Assembly: GCF_905397285.1 (NCBI RefSeq)
Contig: NZ_CAJPUX010000004.1
Location: 434,001 to 498,000 of the forward strand
Reading direction: 5' to 3'
Origin: Cupriavidus plantarum
GTDB taxonomy: Bacteria > Pseudomonadota > Gammaproteobacteria > Burkholderiales > Burkholderiaceae
Length of the DNA: 64,000 nt
Part shown: positions 9,835-18,299 of the stretch, in pieces
How positions within the stretch are numbered: the first letter of the stretch is position 1
Layout: each line of letters begins with the position of its first letter
Notes under the pieces: model-generated
The model's input: only the letters and a program-made list of their open reading frames with translations
Databases searched by the model: none
Told to the model about the DNA's origin: nothing
Translations under genes and position numbers: made by a program

Positions 9835-9891
9835 CCGCCAGACACGCAAGGGCACGCAGAGGCCCATCCCCAACATAACAGGAGACATCCG

Positions 9892-10887
9892 ATGAAACTG
9901 CCTCGCCAACCCCTCACCGCCACCATCGCCACCATCGCCACCATCGCATTGACCGTGTGCGGGCTATCGCCGGCGTACGCGCAGAGCGACTATCCGAACA
10001 AACCCATCCGCCTGGTCGTGCCATTCGCCAACGCTGGCGTGACCGACACCAGCGCGCGGATCGTGGCCGAGAAGCTGGGCCAGCAACTGGGCCAGCAGAT
10101 CGTCGTCGATAACAAGCCGGGCGCCGGCGGGAACATCGGCACGCAAATGGTGGCCAAGGCCGAACCCGATGGCTATACCCTGCTGCTCGGTTACGACGGC
10201 ACGCTCGTCATCAATCCGAACGTCTACGCCAAGGTACCGTTCGACCCAGTCAAGGACTTCGCGCCGATCGGCAAGATCGGGGACGCGCTACTGCTGATCG
10301 CCGCCAATCCGAAGCTCGGCGTGAAGAACGTCGCCGATCTCCAGAAGTATGCGAAGACGCTGCCCGGCGGCGTATCCTACGGTAGCGCCGGCAACGGCAG
10401 CACCACGCACCTCGCCGGCGAAATGTTCCATCAGCGCACGGGCATGGCGATGACGCACGTGCCGTACAAGGGTGGCGGCCAGGCGCTGCTCGACGTGGTG
10501 GGCGGCACGCTGCCAATCACCTTCGCGGCGGTGACGGGCGCGATGCCGTTCGTCAAGAGCGGTCAGGTAGAGCCGCTGGCGGTGACGTCGCGCGAGCGCG
10601 CGCCCTCGCTGCCGAATGTGCCGACGTTGATAGAGGCCGGACTCAAGGACTTCGAGATCAATTCCTGGGTCGGCCTGCTGGCCCCCGCGAAAACGCCGAA
10701 GCCCGTGCTCGACAAGCTCAGCGCCGCGCTGCAGAAAGTGTTGAACGATCCCGCGATGCGCGAGCGTCTGGCCTCGCTCGGCATCGTCGCCACGCCGGGT
10801 ACGCCCGATGCGTATGGCAAGGAAATCGTGCGCGACCTCGAGAAGAACAAGGCGATCACCAAAGCCGCGCATATCAGCCTCGACTGA
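9892..10887 (+). CDS. Bug/TctC-family periplasmic substrate-binding receptor
   Basis: The product has 331 residues, with a signal peptide ending in PAYAQS and the Bug family start YPNKPIRLVVPFANAGVTDT. It then has NKPGAGGNIGT and THLAGEMFHQRTG, as usual for tripartite tricarboxylate transporter receptors. It binds small carboxylates in the periplasm. No TctA/TctB membrane genes are in the window, which is common for Bug receptors of this family. AGGAGA lies 7 bases before ATG 9892. It is a likely uptake or sensing component for the substrate or an intermediate of the surrounding pathway. Confidence 0.9.
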   Translation: MKLPRQPLTATIATIATIALTVCGLSPAYAQSDYPNKPIRLVVPFANAGVTDTSARIVAEKLGQQLGQQIVVDNKPGAGGNIGTQMVAKAEPDGYTLLLGYDGTLVINPNVYAKVPFDPVKDFAPIGKIGDALLLIAANPKLGVKNVADLQKYAKTLPGGVSYGSAGNGSTTHLAGEMFHQRTGMAMTHVPYKGGGQALLDVVGGTLPITFAAVTGAMPFVKSGQVEPLAVTSRERAPSLPNVPTLIEAGLKDFEINSWVGLLAPAKTPKPVLDKLSAALQKVLNDPAMRERLASLGIVATPGTPDAYGKEIVRDLEKNKAITKAAHISLD

Positions 10888-10921
10888 GTCGTTTCGTTTG
10901 CAATCGCATGGACTCCACACC

Positions 10922-12325
10922 ATGACCACTTTATTCGACAAGATCTGGGCGGCCCACGCGGTCGCCCGCAATGACGCCGGCGAGGACCTGATCTACATCG
11001 ATCGGCACCTCGTGCAGGAGGTCTCGAGCCCGCAGGCCTTCGCCAGCATGGCCGAATCCGGCCACACGCTGCGCTCGTCGCCGCGCCATATCGCGGTGCA
11101 GGATCACAACGTCCCCACCACGGCCGATCGCCTCACGAACATCCCGAACGCGGAAAGCCGCGAGCAGATTGCCACCCTGCGCCGCAATACGCAGGCAACG
11201 GGTATGCGCCTGTACGACCTCGACCATCCGCTGCAGGGCATCGTCCATGTGATCGCGCCCGAGCTCGGCTACGTGCTGCCCGGCAGCACCGTGGTCTGCG
11301 GCGACTCGCACAGCGCCACGCTTGGCGCGATGGGCGCGGTGGCCTGGGGCATCGGTACCTCTGAAGTGGCGCACGTGATGAGCACGCAGAGCCTGTGGAT
11401 GCGCAAGCCGCGCACGCTCGGCATCCGGGTTTCCGGGGCACTGGCCACTGGCGTCTATGCAAAGGATCTCGCGCTGGCGATCATCCATCATATCGGCACC
11501 AGCGGCGGCAATGGCTATGGCGTCGAATACTTCGGCCCCACCGTGGAAGCGTTGTCGATGGAAGCGCGGCTCACGCTGTGCAACATGACCATCGAGGCCG
11601 GTTCGCGCTTCGGGCTGATCGCGCCGGACGCCACGACGCTCGCTTATCTGCGCGACCGCGTGCAGGGCGCCGCGCGCGAGCACTTCGAGGCCGCCGCACG
11701 CGCCTGGCGCACGCTGCGCACCGATGGCCCCGACGATTTCGATCGTCGCGTCGACTTCGACGCCCGCACTGTCGCGCCGCTCGTGACGTGGGGCACCACG
11801 CCCGCGGACAGCGCCACATTCTCGGGCCGCGTCGGTGACGGCGCCGTGCTGGACGAGCCGGCCGAGCGTCATCGCATCGAGGAGAACCTGGTCTACATGG
11901 GGCTCGAGATGGGTCAGGCGCTATCGTCGGTGCCGATCGACGTGGCCTTCATTGGCTCCTGCACAAACGGCCGGCTCGAGGACCTGCGTGCCGCGGCGGA
12001 CGTGGTCCGCGGCCGCCGCGTGGCTTCTAACGTCCGCGCGCTCGTGGTGCCCGGCTCGGGCAGCGTCAAGCGCGCCGCCGAGGCCGAGGGGCTCGCGCAG
12101 GTCTTTGTCGATGCGGGGTTCGAGTGGCGCGAGTCGGGCTGCTCGATGTGCATCGGCATGAACGGCGACAGTCTCGCCCCGGGCGAGCGCTGCGCCTCCA
12201 CGTCCAACCGCAATTTCGAAAACCGGCAGGGACAAGGTGGACGCACGCACCTGATGAGCCCCGCCGCCGTCGCGGCCTCCGCGCTGCAAGGGCGCCTGAC
12301 CGATCCCCGGGAGTACCTCGCATGA
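10922..12325 (+). CDS. LeuC-like aconitase-family hydratase, large subunit
   Basis: The 467-residue product is full length for LeuC. It carries the three cluster-binding cysteines of the 4Fe-4S aconitase fold (VVCGDSHSATLGAMG, SCTNGRLEDL, SGCSMCIGMN) and the terminal NRNFENRQG motif. It couples by ATGA to a LeuD-like small subunit. There are no other leucine genes nearby; the gene sits with a lyase of the isocitrate lyase family and dehydrogenases. It is therefore more likely a catabolic hydratase or isomerase (comparable with dimethylmaleate or citraconate hydratases) than isopropylmalate isomerase. That functional choice is inference. Start 10922 gives the normal LeuC N-terminus. Confidence 0.88.
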   Translation: MTTLFDKIWAAHAVARNDAGEDLIYIDRHLVQEVSSPQAFASMAESGHTLRSSPRHIAVQDHNVPTTADRLTNIPNAESREQIATLRRNTQATGMRLYDLDHPLQGIVHVIAPELGYVLPGSTVVCGDSHSATLGAMGAVAWGIGTSEVAHVMSTQSLWMRKPRTLGIRVSGALATGVYAKDLALAIIHHIGTSGGNGYGVEYFGPTVEALSMEARLTLCNMTIEAGSRFGLIAPDATTLAYLRDRVQGAAREHFEAAARAWRTLRTDGPDDFDRRVDFDARTVAPLVTWGTTPADSATFSGRVGDGAVLDEPAERHRIEENLVYMGLEMGQALSSVPIDVAFIGSCTNGRLEDLRAAADVVRGRRVASNVRALVVPGSGSVKRAAEAEGLAQVFVDAGFEWRESGCSMCIGMNGDSLAPGERCASTSNRNFENRQGQGGRTHLMSPAAVAASALQGRLTDPREYLA

Positions 12326-12927
12326 AAGCCGTCATCGCAGAAGTCCAGGGCCGCGCCGCGGTCATGCAGCGCGACGACATCGACACCGATGCCATTTTTC
12401 CGGGACGCTTCCTGCGCCTCGTGCAGCGCACGGGCATGGGCGCGCATCTGTTCGCCGATTGGCTCGCCGAAGGCCGGCCCGAGGTGGCGTTCATGGCCGA
12501 CGCCACGCCACCGCGCATGGTCGTCGCGCTGCAAAACTTCGGCTGCGGCTCGTCGCGCGAGCATGCGGTGTGGGCGTTATCCGACTACGGCGTGAAGGCC
12601 GTCATCGCGCTGTCGTTCGGTGACATCTTCCGCAACAACTGCGTGAAGAACGGCGTGGTCGCGGCGATCGTCACGCCGGTAGATCACGCGCGGCTGCTGC
12701 AGGCGCTCGGCGAGCACAAGGATGCATCGCTGCTGCTGCGCGTGGCCGAACGCACGCTGCGGCTGCCCGACGGCGCCACCATCCCCATCACGCTTGCCGA
12801 CGGCCACGCCGAGCAACTGCTCTCGGCGGAGGACGAAGTCGACCGCACGCTGGCGCACGAGGCGGCCCTGCGTGCTTACGAAGCGCGTGTGCAGCGCGAG
12901 CAGCCGTGGCTGGCCTCGATGGGCTGA
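12322..12927 (+). CDS. LeuD-like aconitase-family hydratase, small subunit
   Basis: The 201-residue product has the swivelling-domain motifs of LeuD (RDDIDTDAIFPGRFL, NFGCGSSREHAVWAL, SFGDIFRNNCVKNG). It is translationally coupled to the LeuC-like gene (ATGA overlap at 12322) and must form the heterodimer with it. The next gene, a phosphoenolpyruvate mutase/isocitrate lyase-type lyase, starts 35 bases later. A hydratase followed by such a lyase is the arrangement expected for hydration of a substituted maleate and then C-C cleavage of the resulting malate. Confidence 0.88.
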   Translation: MKAVIAEVQGRAAVMQRDDIDTDAIFPGRFLRLVQRTGMGAHLFADWLAEGRPEVAFMADATPPRMVVALQNFGCGSSREHAVWALSDYGVKAVIALSFGDIFRNNCVKNGVVAAIVTPVDHARLLQALGEHKDASLLLRVAERTLRLPDGATIPITLADGHAEQLLSAEDEVDRTLAHEAALRAYEARVQREQPWLASMG

Positions 12928-12962
12928 CCCGCTTCCTCTCTTGTTTCTCTACCGGAGCCACC

Positions 12963-13826
12963 ATGGCCAATCCCATTCTTCGCGAGAAGCTCGCCGCGGG
13001 CGAGTTCATCACCATCCCCGGCGTGCAGGACATGATCGCCACCGTCATGACCAACAAGGTCGGCTTCGACATCATCTACGGATCGGGCTACTGGCTCACG
13101 GCGTCAAGCCTCGGCTTGCCCGATGCCGGCATCGCGACCTACACGCAGATGGTCGATCGCATGCGCACCATCACGCGGACCTCGAAAGCCGCGCTGATCG
13201 CCGATGCGGACACGGGCTATGGCGGCCTGCTCAACGTGCACCACACCGTGCGCGGGTACGAGGAGGCCGGCGTCACCGCGATCCAGATCGAGGATCAGGA
13301 GTTTCCGAAGAAGTGCGGCCACACGCCATTCAAGCGTTGCGTGCCCATCGAGGACATGGTCGAGAAGATCAAGGTCGCGTCGGAAGCGCGCCAGGACAAG
13401 GAGAACTTTTTGATCATCGCGCGCACCGACGCGCGCGCGAGCCTCGGCGTCGACGACGCCATGCGCCGCATGGAAGCCTATGCGAAGGCGGGCGCCGACA
13501 TCCTGTTCTTCGAGGCGCCGCAATCGGAAGACGAAATGCGACGCGCTTGCGAGGCCTTCGACCTGCCAATGATGGCCAACATGGCCGATGGCGGGAAGAC
13601 GCCGATCCTGCCGGCCAGCGTGTTGAAGGAGATAGGCTACTCGCTGGCGATTTTCCCCGCCATGACGAGCCTCGTGGCGGCCGCCGCGATGGAAAAGTCC
13701 CTGCGCCACCTGAAGGAAGCCGGTACCAGCCTGTCGCCGGACATTCCCATGGCCGACTTCAACGAGTTCTGCCGCCTGATCGGCTTCGAAGAGGTCTGGG
13801 ATTTCGAAAAGCGCTGGGCGCGATAG
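12963..13826 (+). CDS. isocitrate lyase/PEP mutase-family C-C lyase (dimethylmalate lyase-like)
   Basis: The 287-residue TIM-barrel protein has the family metal-binding motif DADTGYGG and the KKCGH catalytic loop, which marks lyases rather than phosphonomutases. It also has RTDARASLGVDDAM. Relatives cleave 2-methylisocitrate, dimethylmalate or oxaloacetate to pyruvate-type products. It follows the LeuCD-like hydratase and should cleave its product. ATG 12963 was preferred because CCGGAGC lies just upstream and homologues start at MANPILREKL; the frame is open 19 codons further up. Confidence 0.87.
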   Translation: MANPILREKLAAGEFITIPGVQDMIATVMTNKVGFDIIYGSGYWLTASSLGLPDAGIATYTQMVDRMRTITRTSKAALIADADTGYGGLLNVHHTVRGYEEAGVTAIQIEDQEFPKKCGHTPFKRCVPIEDMVEKIKVASEARQDKENFLIIARTDARASLGVDDAMRRMEAYAKAGADILFFEAPQSEDEMRRACEAFDLPMMANMADGGKTPILPASVLKEIGYSLAIFPAMTSLVAAAAMEKSLRHLKEAGTSLSPDIPMADFNEFCRLIGFEEVWDFEKRWAR

Positions 13827-13907
13827 CGGCCCGCATCGCTTCGGCCCCCATCAGGACCCGCTTACGACCTGACGTGACCACATAACAAAGATCTGGAGGA
13901 GACCCAT

Positions 13908-14885
13908 ATGCCGAACCACCCCAAACAGCGCGCCGCCGCGCTGGCCCTCATCGCCCTCGCCGCGGTGGCCGCCACCCCGGCCACGTTCGCACAGCCCGCA
14001 TGGAAGCCCGATCGCCCCGTGACCATCGTGGTGCCCTACGTGCCGGGCGGCGGCACGGACGCCTCCGCGCGCGCGACGGCCAAGCTGCTCGGCGAGCAGT
14101 GGGGCGTGCCTGTACTCGTCGTCAATCAGCCCGGCGCGGACGGCCTGATCGGTACGCGCAAGGTCACGGAGTCCAAGCCCGACGGCTACACGCTGCTCCT
14201 GCAGACGCCCGCCATCGTGCTGACCAAGCACGCGCCGTCATTCACGGGCACCGATCCGCTCACCGCGCTGGTCCCCGTCACCAACATCGCGCAGTCGCCC
14301 GGCGTGATCGTGGCCAACGGCAAGTTCCCGGCGACATCGCTGCCGGAACTGATCAAGTACTGCAAGGCGGCGACGACGCCCTGCTCGATGGGAACCGGTG
14401 AAAACGTCGCCAAGCTCTTCGGCCAGCAGCTGAAGGCCGAGGTGCTGCCGAACCTTATCGTCGTCAACTACAAGGGCACCGCGGCCATCATCACCGACAT
14501 GATCGCCAATAACGTGAACTTCGCCGTGACCGGCGTGGCATCCGCGCTGCCGCACCAGAAGGCCGGCACGCTCAAGATCGTCGCGAACCAGGGGACCCAC
14601 CGCTTTGCGGGGGCGCCCGATGTGCGGACCGTCATCGAGACGGGCATGCCGCAGTACGAATACACGACGTGGTTCGGCCTGTTCGCGCCGAAGGGCACGC
14701 CGCCGGCGGTCACGCAAAGCATCTACGAGGCGGTGCGCGAAGCCATGCGCCAGCCCGAACTGCAGACGGCGATCACGGCGGTCGGGGCCGAGCCGCTCGT
14801 CAACACGCCCGATGAATTCGCGGCGCAGGTGCGCAAGGAAGACGCGCGCTTTACCGCGCTGGCCAAGCGCTTCCCGCTGAACTAG
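13908..14885 (+). CDS. second Bug/TctC-family periplasmic receptor
   Basis: The 325-residue product has a signal peptide ending in ATFAQP and the family motifs DRPVTIVVPYVPGGGTDASA, NQPGADGLIGTRK and FGLFAPKGTPP. A good ribosome-binding site (GGAGGA) precedes ATG 13908. It is the last gene of the catabolic operon. Its sequence is clearly different from the receptor at 9892, so the two probably bind different carboxylates, for instance the substrate and an intermediate. Confidence 0.9.
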   Translation: MPNHPKQRAAALALIALAAVAATPATFAQPAWKPDRPVTIVVPYVPGGGTDASARATAKLLGEQWGVPVLVVNQPGADGLIGTRKVTESKPDGYTLLLQTPAIVLTKHAPSFTGTDPLTALVPVTNIAQSPGVIVANGKFPATSLPELIKYCKAATTPCSMGTGENVAKLFGQQLKAEVLPNLIVVNYKGTAAIITDMIANNVNFAVTGVASALPHQKAGTLKIVANQGTHRFAGAPDVRTVIETGMPQYEYTTWFGLFAPKGTPPAVTQSIYEAVREAMRQPELQTAITAVGAEPLVNTPDEFAAQVRKEDARFTALAKRFPLN

Positions 14886-14926
14886 TACCCCCATTGTCCC
14901 CATGGCCTTGCGAAAATAGTGCTTGT

Positions 14927-14945
14927 AATGAGATCGATTCGCATT
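14927..14945. promoter_or_regulatory. candidate Fur box upstream of a possible small RNA
   Basis: AATGAGATCGATTCGCATT is an imperfect inverted repeat (AATGNGA / TCGCATT) resembling the Fur 7-1-7 pattern. It lies between a possible -35 (TTGTAA, 14923) and -10 (TTTACT, 14944) pair, where a bound repressor would block initiation. The match to the Fur consensus is clearly weaker than at 5488. Confidence 0.4.
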
Positions 14946-14956
14946 TACTATGGCCT

Positions 14957-15174
14957 CACTGACTGCTTCACACGGTGCACGGCACCAGGCAGACAGTGAA
15001 GAATTCCGGATCGGTGTGAAACGCCACGTGACACACCGCTCGTTACCGACTTTTGTGGGGACCGCTCCGTCACGCGGAGCGTTTGGCAGTAGCCAGCCAT
15101 CGGAAGATCAGGAAAGCATCCAGACCCCGCTTTCTTGATCGCGTCATCCGGTGGCAAGCCAGGCCGCCTTTTTA
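14957..15174 (+). ncRNA. candidate small RNA, about 220 nt, ending in an intrinsic terminator
   Basis: The 507 bases between the second Bug receptor and the Fur paralogue hold no convincing gene. They do have a possible promoter with a Fur-like site inside it (14923-14949), several stem-loops (for example CGCTCCGTCACGCGGAGCG at 15063-15081) and a clear terminator at 15150-15174. This arrangement is that of an iron-repressed regulatory RNA. The 5' end is only estimated. A 62-codon frame at 14950 lacks a ribosome-binding site and resembles no known protein. Confidence 0.35.
15150..15174 (+). terminator. intrinsic terminator
   Basis: GGTGGC pairs with GCCGCC around a 7-base loop (15150-15168), followed directly by TTTTTATT. 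No protein gene on this strand ends close by, so it appears to end an unannotated transcript. Confidence 0.6.
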
Positions 15175-15392
15175 TTCCGCGCGCCGTGCAGGCACGGCGC
15201 ACCGCCCGGGACGACCGCCAAGGCGCCCTCGTCCCGGGTGTCCATTCCGCCTGAATTTTCCCGTCATGGATGCCCGATGCGGGCGATGCGAGTCATCGCC
15301 CCCGCAGGATGGCCTTCGCGCGCGCCGTCGCGCGGCGCGCCGGTTCCGTGATCGCCCCAAAACGCTCAACGCGCTATGTGGCGCGAATCGCC

Positions 15393-15836
15393 ATGTCCTT
15401 GTCACCCGTGATGACCGATCCCCGCCTCAAGCATGCCGGCCTCAAGGCCACCTCGCCTCGCATGTACGTGCTCGAGGCCTTTCGCACCAGCGACCGGCGC
15501 CACCTCAGCGCCGAAGACGTCTATCGCATCCTCCTGACGCAGGACGTCGATGCCGGCTTGTCCACCGTCTATCGCGTGCTGAACCAGCTCGTGCAGGCCA
15601 ATATCCTCCTGCGCCATACCTTCGAGGCCGACCACGCCGTGTTCGAACTGAACGAGGGTGGGCACCACGATCATCTGATCTGCGTCACCTGCGGTCGGGT
15701 GGAGGAGTTTCGGGACGAGCACATCGAGCGGCGCCAGCGGGAGGTCGCCGCGGATAACGACTTCGAACTGCGTGAACACATGCTGGTGCTCTACGGCCTG
15801 TGTCCCGCGTGCCAGCCGCGTGCGACCGACGACTGA
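15393..15836 (+). CDS. Fur-family metalloregulator (second Fur/Zur-like protein)
   Basis: The 147-residue product has the Fur winged helix ([27 protein letters not shown]), the His-rich metal site [16 protein letters not shown] and a second Cys pair near the C-terminus (CPAC). It is therefore a zinc-containing Fur-like repressor. The most likely start is ATG 15393 or ATG 15411 ([10 protein letters not shown]); neither has a strong ribosome-binding site, and longer frames upstream do not resemble Fur. It could be the regulator of the candidate RNA in front of it, or another Fur-type sensor. Which metal it senses is not decided by sequence. Confidence 0.88.
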   Translation: MSLSPVMTDPRLKHAGLKATSPRMYVLEAFRTSDRRHLSAEDVYRILLTQDVDAGLSTVYRVLNQLVQANILLRHTFEADHAVFELNEGGHHDHLICVTCGRVEEFRDEHIERRQREVAADNDFELREHMLVLYGLCPACQPRATDD

Positions 15837-15962
15837 AACAGTCCACGTGGCGTGGCGACAACGTCTCTTACAGAATGGGGAAGGCTTGTTACAAAGCCGC
15901 TAGAACCGTAATACGCCACACCGGTAGAGTGGAGGTACAGCATCACACTACTGGTGAACACA

Positions 15963-16361
15963 ATGAACAAGCGTCCCCTGATCGCATCTACCCTGACCGC
16001 CGCGGCCCTTGGCCTGGCCGCGCTGACCGCCTCCACCGCCGCGCAGGCGCGCGTCGATGTCGATGTGAACATCGGCGCCCCGGCCCCGGTCTACGTCGCC
16101 CCGGCGCCCGTCTACGCGGCACCCGCGTACGCGCCGCCGCCGCCCGCCCCCGTCGTCGTCGCGCCGGCGCCTGTCGTGGTCGCCCCGGTGGTCATCGGGT
16201 GGCACGGCGACCGCTACTGGGACGGCCGCCGCTGGTACTCGCGCCACGAATGGCGCGACTGGCACGATCGCGGCCGTCACTGGGGTCCAGGCGGTCCCGG
16301 CCCGGGCCCGCGCGGCCACTACGCGGACCATGACCACGATCGCGGCCCGCATCACCACTAA
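15963..16361 (+). CDS. exported Pro/Val-rich protein with His-rich tail
   Basis: The 132-residue product has a signal peptide ending in AAQARV, followed by a low-complexity stretch of repeated AP-V-YVAPAP units (about residues 40-75). A Trp/Arg/His segment follows (DRYWDGRRWYSRHEW), ending in a His/Asp-rich tail. Proteins of this style are frequent, uncharacterised periplasmic proteins in Burkholderiaceae. The tail suggests metal binding. ATG 15963 is used; a GTG at 15954 in the same frame is possible. Confidence 0.75.
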   Translation: MNKRPLIASTLTAAALGLAALTASTAAQARVDVDVNIGAPAPVYVAPAPVYAAPAYAPPPPAPVVVAPAPVVVAPVVIGWHGDRYWDGRRWYSRHEWRDWHDRGRHWGPGGPGPGPRGHYADHDHDRGPHHH

Positions 16362-16389
16362 CGACTGACGCCGTGCCGGCGAAACGCCG

Positions 16390-17295
16390 TCAGGCGGTGC
16401 GCGCCTGCGCGGCCGGCTTGGCCGGCCGGAGCACCATCCAGACGGCGCCGCCAATCAGCGCCATGCCGACGGCGTGCGCCGCCGAGAGCGTCTCGCCGAG
16501 GAAGATCCAGCCCCAGACGATGCCGAAAGGCGGAATCAGGAACGTGACGGTCAGCGAGCGGACCGGCCCGATGTCGGCGATCAACCGGAAGTACATGACG
16601 TAGGCGATGGCAGTACAGAACATCCCGAGCGCGAGCATGGCGGCCCAGACCCCTGGGCCTGCCAGCGGCAACGTGTTCTCGCGGATGAGCGCCGCGGCAC
16701 TGAACGGCAACAGGAACAGCGTCGCGCCGATGAGGCTGCCCGCGGCGACCAGGCGATTGTCCAGGCCGCCCTGCGCGGTGATCCAGCGGCGCGTCAGGAA
16801 TCCGGCCAATCCATAACAGAGCGTCGCCACGAGGCACGCCGCGGCGCCCAGCAGCACCATCGGCGAGAACGTGACTGGACCCGTCCGCGTCAGCACCGCC
16901 ACGCCAAGCAAACCCAGCACCACGCCGATCGCCTTCGCGCGGGTCAGCGGTTCGGCGAAGAACAGCGCGCCGATCAGTACGCCCATCAGCGGGGTCATCG
17001 CGTTGAACACGGCGGAATAGCCCGCCGGTAGCCACAGCGCCGCCACCGCGTACATCACGAAAGGAATGCCGGAATTGATGACCCCGAGTGTCATCACGGC
17101 GCGCCACTTGCCGCGCATATCCCAATGCACGCGCATGAGGACGAGACATGCGGCGAGGGTGACGGCGCCGATCAGCACGCGGAAGAATGCCGCAGGAAGA
17201 GGCCCTAGCACCGGGGCGCCGATGCGAATGAACAGGAAGCTGGCGCCCCAGATCGCGGACAGCGCCAGCAGGCGAACGATATCGGTGGATTTCAT
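16390..17295 (-). CDS. EamA/DMT-family transporter
   Basis: The 301-residue inner-membrane protein has ten predicted membrane helices made of two EamA repeats (AIWGASFLFIRIGAP at the start, TFLIPPFGIVWGWIFLGE in the second). This is the drug/metabolite exporter fold, usually exporting amino acids or other small metabolites. Start 17295 (MKSTDIVRL) is the first codon that gives the normal N-terminus; the longer upstream frame adds a non-homologous basic stretch. It is separated from its right-hand neighbour by a long intergenic region. Confidence 0.9.
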   Translation of the reverse strand: MKSTDIVRLLALSAIWGASFLFIRIGAPVLGPLPAAFFRVLIGAVTLAACLVLMRVHWDMRGKWRAVMTLGVINSGIPFVMYAVAALWLPAGYSAVFNAMTPLMGVLIGALFFAEPLTRAKAIGVVLGLLGVAVLTRTGPVTFSPMVLLGAAACLVATLCYGLAGFLTRRWITAQGGLDNRLVAAGSLIGATLFLLPFSAAALIRENTLPLAGPGVWAAMLALGMFCTAIAYVMYFRLIADIGPVRSLTVTFLIPPFGIVWGWIFLGETLSAAHAVGMALIGGAVWMVLRPAKPAAQARTA

Positions 17296-17615
17296 GCGGA
17301 GTGAAAGTGGGAGGCTGGGTGACGGCGATAAGCACGGCTTGTGAGGTGTTGCGCGGAACACACAACATCGATGGATTGCAACGATCCGGTGCAAGTTGGA
17401 CTGCCGCAATACCTGCTAACGGTCATTACAGCGGCTTCTGAAGCACCTCGCAAGCCGCTTTCGGACATCCGATCGCACGCGGACATTCCACACCGCTTGA
17501 ATCGGGATAACTGGCAAAACGCCTGTTTAATGCACAGAAAGTGGGCAAAAGTGCTATTCGTTGCAGATACGCTGCGGTCGGCACATCACTTCACCCGACA
17601 TGACACCCCCCAAAT

Positions 17616-17747
17616 GGAGGGGTCGCTACCACAAGACGTGACATCGCGTATTCGATTCCTTTAAACTCTGTTCTGCGCCAGAGTTAATTGACCCCTCCGA
17701 CGCATTCCCGACAAGCCGCCAGGGCCCTCCTGGCGGCTTCTTTTTTT
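17616..17747 (+). ncRNA. candidate structured RNA in the 17296-17878 intergenic region
   Basis: On the plus strand GGAGGGGTC (17616-17624) can pair with GACCCCTCC (17690-17698). These enclose a hairpin AACTCTG/CAGAGTT (17664-17685), and a strong intrinsic terminator follows at 17713-17747. No plus-strand protein gene precedes it: the EamA gene is on the minus strand and reads away. A transcript must therefore start inside this region. It may be a free small RNA or a leader that controls read-through into the PadR-like gene at 17879. The 5' end is unknown. The rest of the region (17300-17610) shows no supportable gene. Confidence 0.4.
17713..17747 (+). terminator. strong intrinsic terminator
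   Basis: An 11-bp stem AAGCCGCCAGG / CCTGGCGGCTT with a 5-base loop is followed by C and a run of eight T. It works in the plus direction only, as there is no T run on the other side. Confidence 0.85.
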
Positions 17748-17878
17748 GTGCAAAGCGGGAATGGAGTATCGTACGCGACGGGGGCCGCGCCATGGGGCGG
17801 GTTTCGCGCGCGTTGCTTTGTAATCCGGCGTAAACTGCCGGCGTCAACCGCCATCCCCAGTTCTGCGTTGCCTCCGAA

Positions 17879-18202
17879 ATGAAAAGACAGTTTCTTGGCC
17901 TGCTGGCCCGCGTCTATGTGATGCAATTTGCCCTGGAGGTGCCCGCCACCGTCGCCATGCTCGCCGAAATGCTCGTCGAGTACGGCTTCCAGGTGGATAT
18001 CGGCAGCGTGCGACCGCTATTGCGAGCGTTGCAGATGGAGGGATACCTGGAGAGCGTCTTGCGCGACGGCATCGGCCGGGTCTACCTGCTGACCGAAATG
18101 GGCCGCGAGGAACTCGCGAGCAGCCGGTCCCGCATCGACGAACTGTATCGGCGCCTGCATAACCCCGAAGGCAGCCACACGCTGATACCGAGCCAGACCT
18201 GA
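17879..18202 (+). CDS. PadR-like winged-helix regulator
   Basis: The 107-residue protein consists of a single winged-helix region (MLAEMLVEYGFQVDIGSVRPLLRALQMEGYLES, then VYLLTEMGREEL with the wing). A short C-terminal helix follows, as in small PadR-type regulators. It stands alone between the candidate structured RNA and a terminator at 18228. Its target and ligand are unknown. Confidence 0.75.
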   Translation: MKRQFLGLLARVYVMQFALEVPATVAMLAEMLVEYGFQVDIGSVRPLLRALQMEGYLESVLRDGIGRVYLLTEMGREELASSRSRIDELYRRLHNPEGSHTLIPSQT

Positions 18203-18227
18203 ACGGCCGGCTCTCCCCTCATCGGAT

Positions 18228-18258
18228 ACGGCATGGATCATGGTCCATGCCGTTTTTT
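18228..18258 (+). terminator. intrinsic terminator of the PadR-like gene
   Basis: ACGGCATGGA pairs with TCCATGCCGT around a 6-base loop, followed by six T. It lies 26 bases after the PadR-like stop codon and 10 bases before an isolated iteron copy. Confidence 0.85.
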
Positions 18259-18267
18259 ATTGGGCCA

Positions 18268-18284
18268 GCGTACCCGTTTCTGCG
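18268..18284 (-). repeat. isolated perfect iteron copy 1
   Basis: GCGTACCCGTTTCTGCG, the reverse complement of the origin iteron CGCAGAAACGGGTACGC, lies between two convergent genes and 30 kb left of the origin array. It is the most distant copy in the window. Confidence 0.9.
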
Positions 18285-18299
18285 TCGTGTCGGACGCGG

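Noticed and set aside
10796..10805. CCGGGTACGC in the first Bug receptor gene
   Set aside because: Only the right half of the iteron matches; coding sequence explains it.
10922..12927. Leucine biosynthesis isopropylmalate isomerase (leuCD)
   Set aside because: No leuB or leuA nearby and the genes lie between catabolic dehydrogenases and a C-C lyase; a catabolic hydratase fits the context better.
14950..15138. 62-codon open frame within the candidate small RNA
   Set aside because: No ribosome-binding site, no recognisable protein features, and the region looks like structured RNA.
17341..17664. 107-codon open frame between the EamA and PadR-like genes
   Set aside because: Composition is unlike neighbouring genes, no ribosome-binding site or family resemblance, and it runs into the structured RNA.
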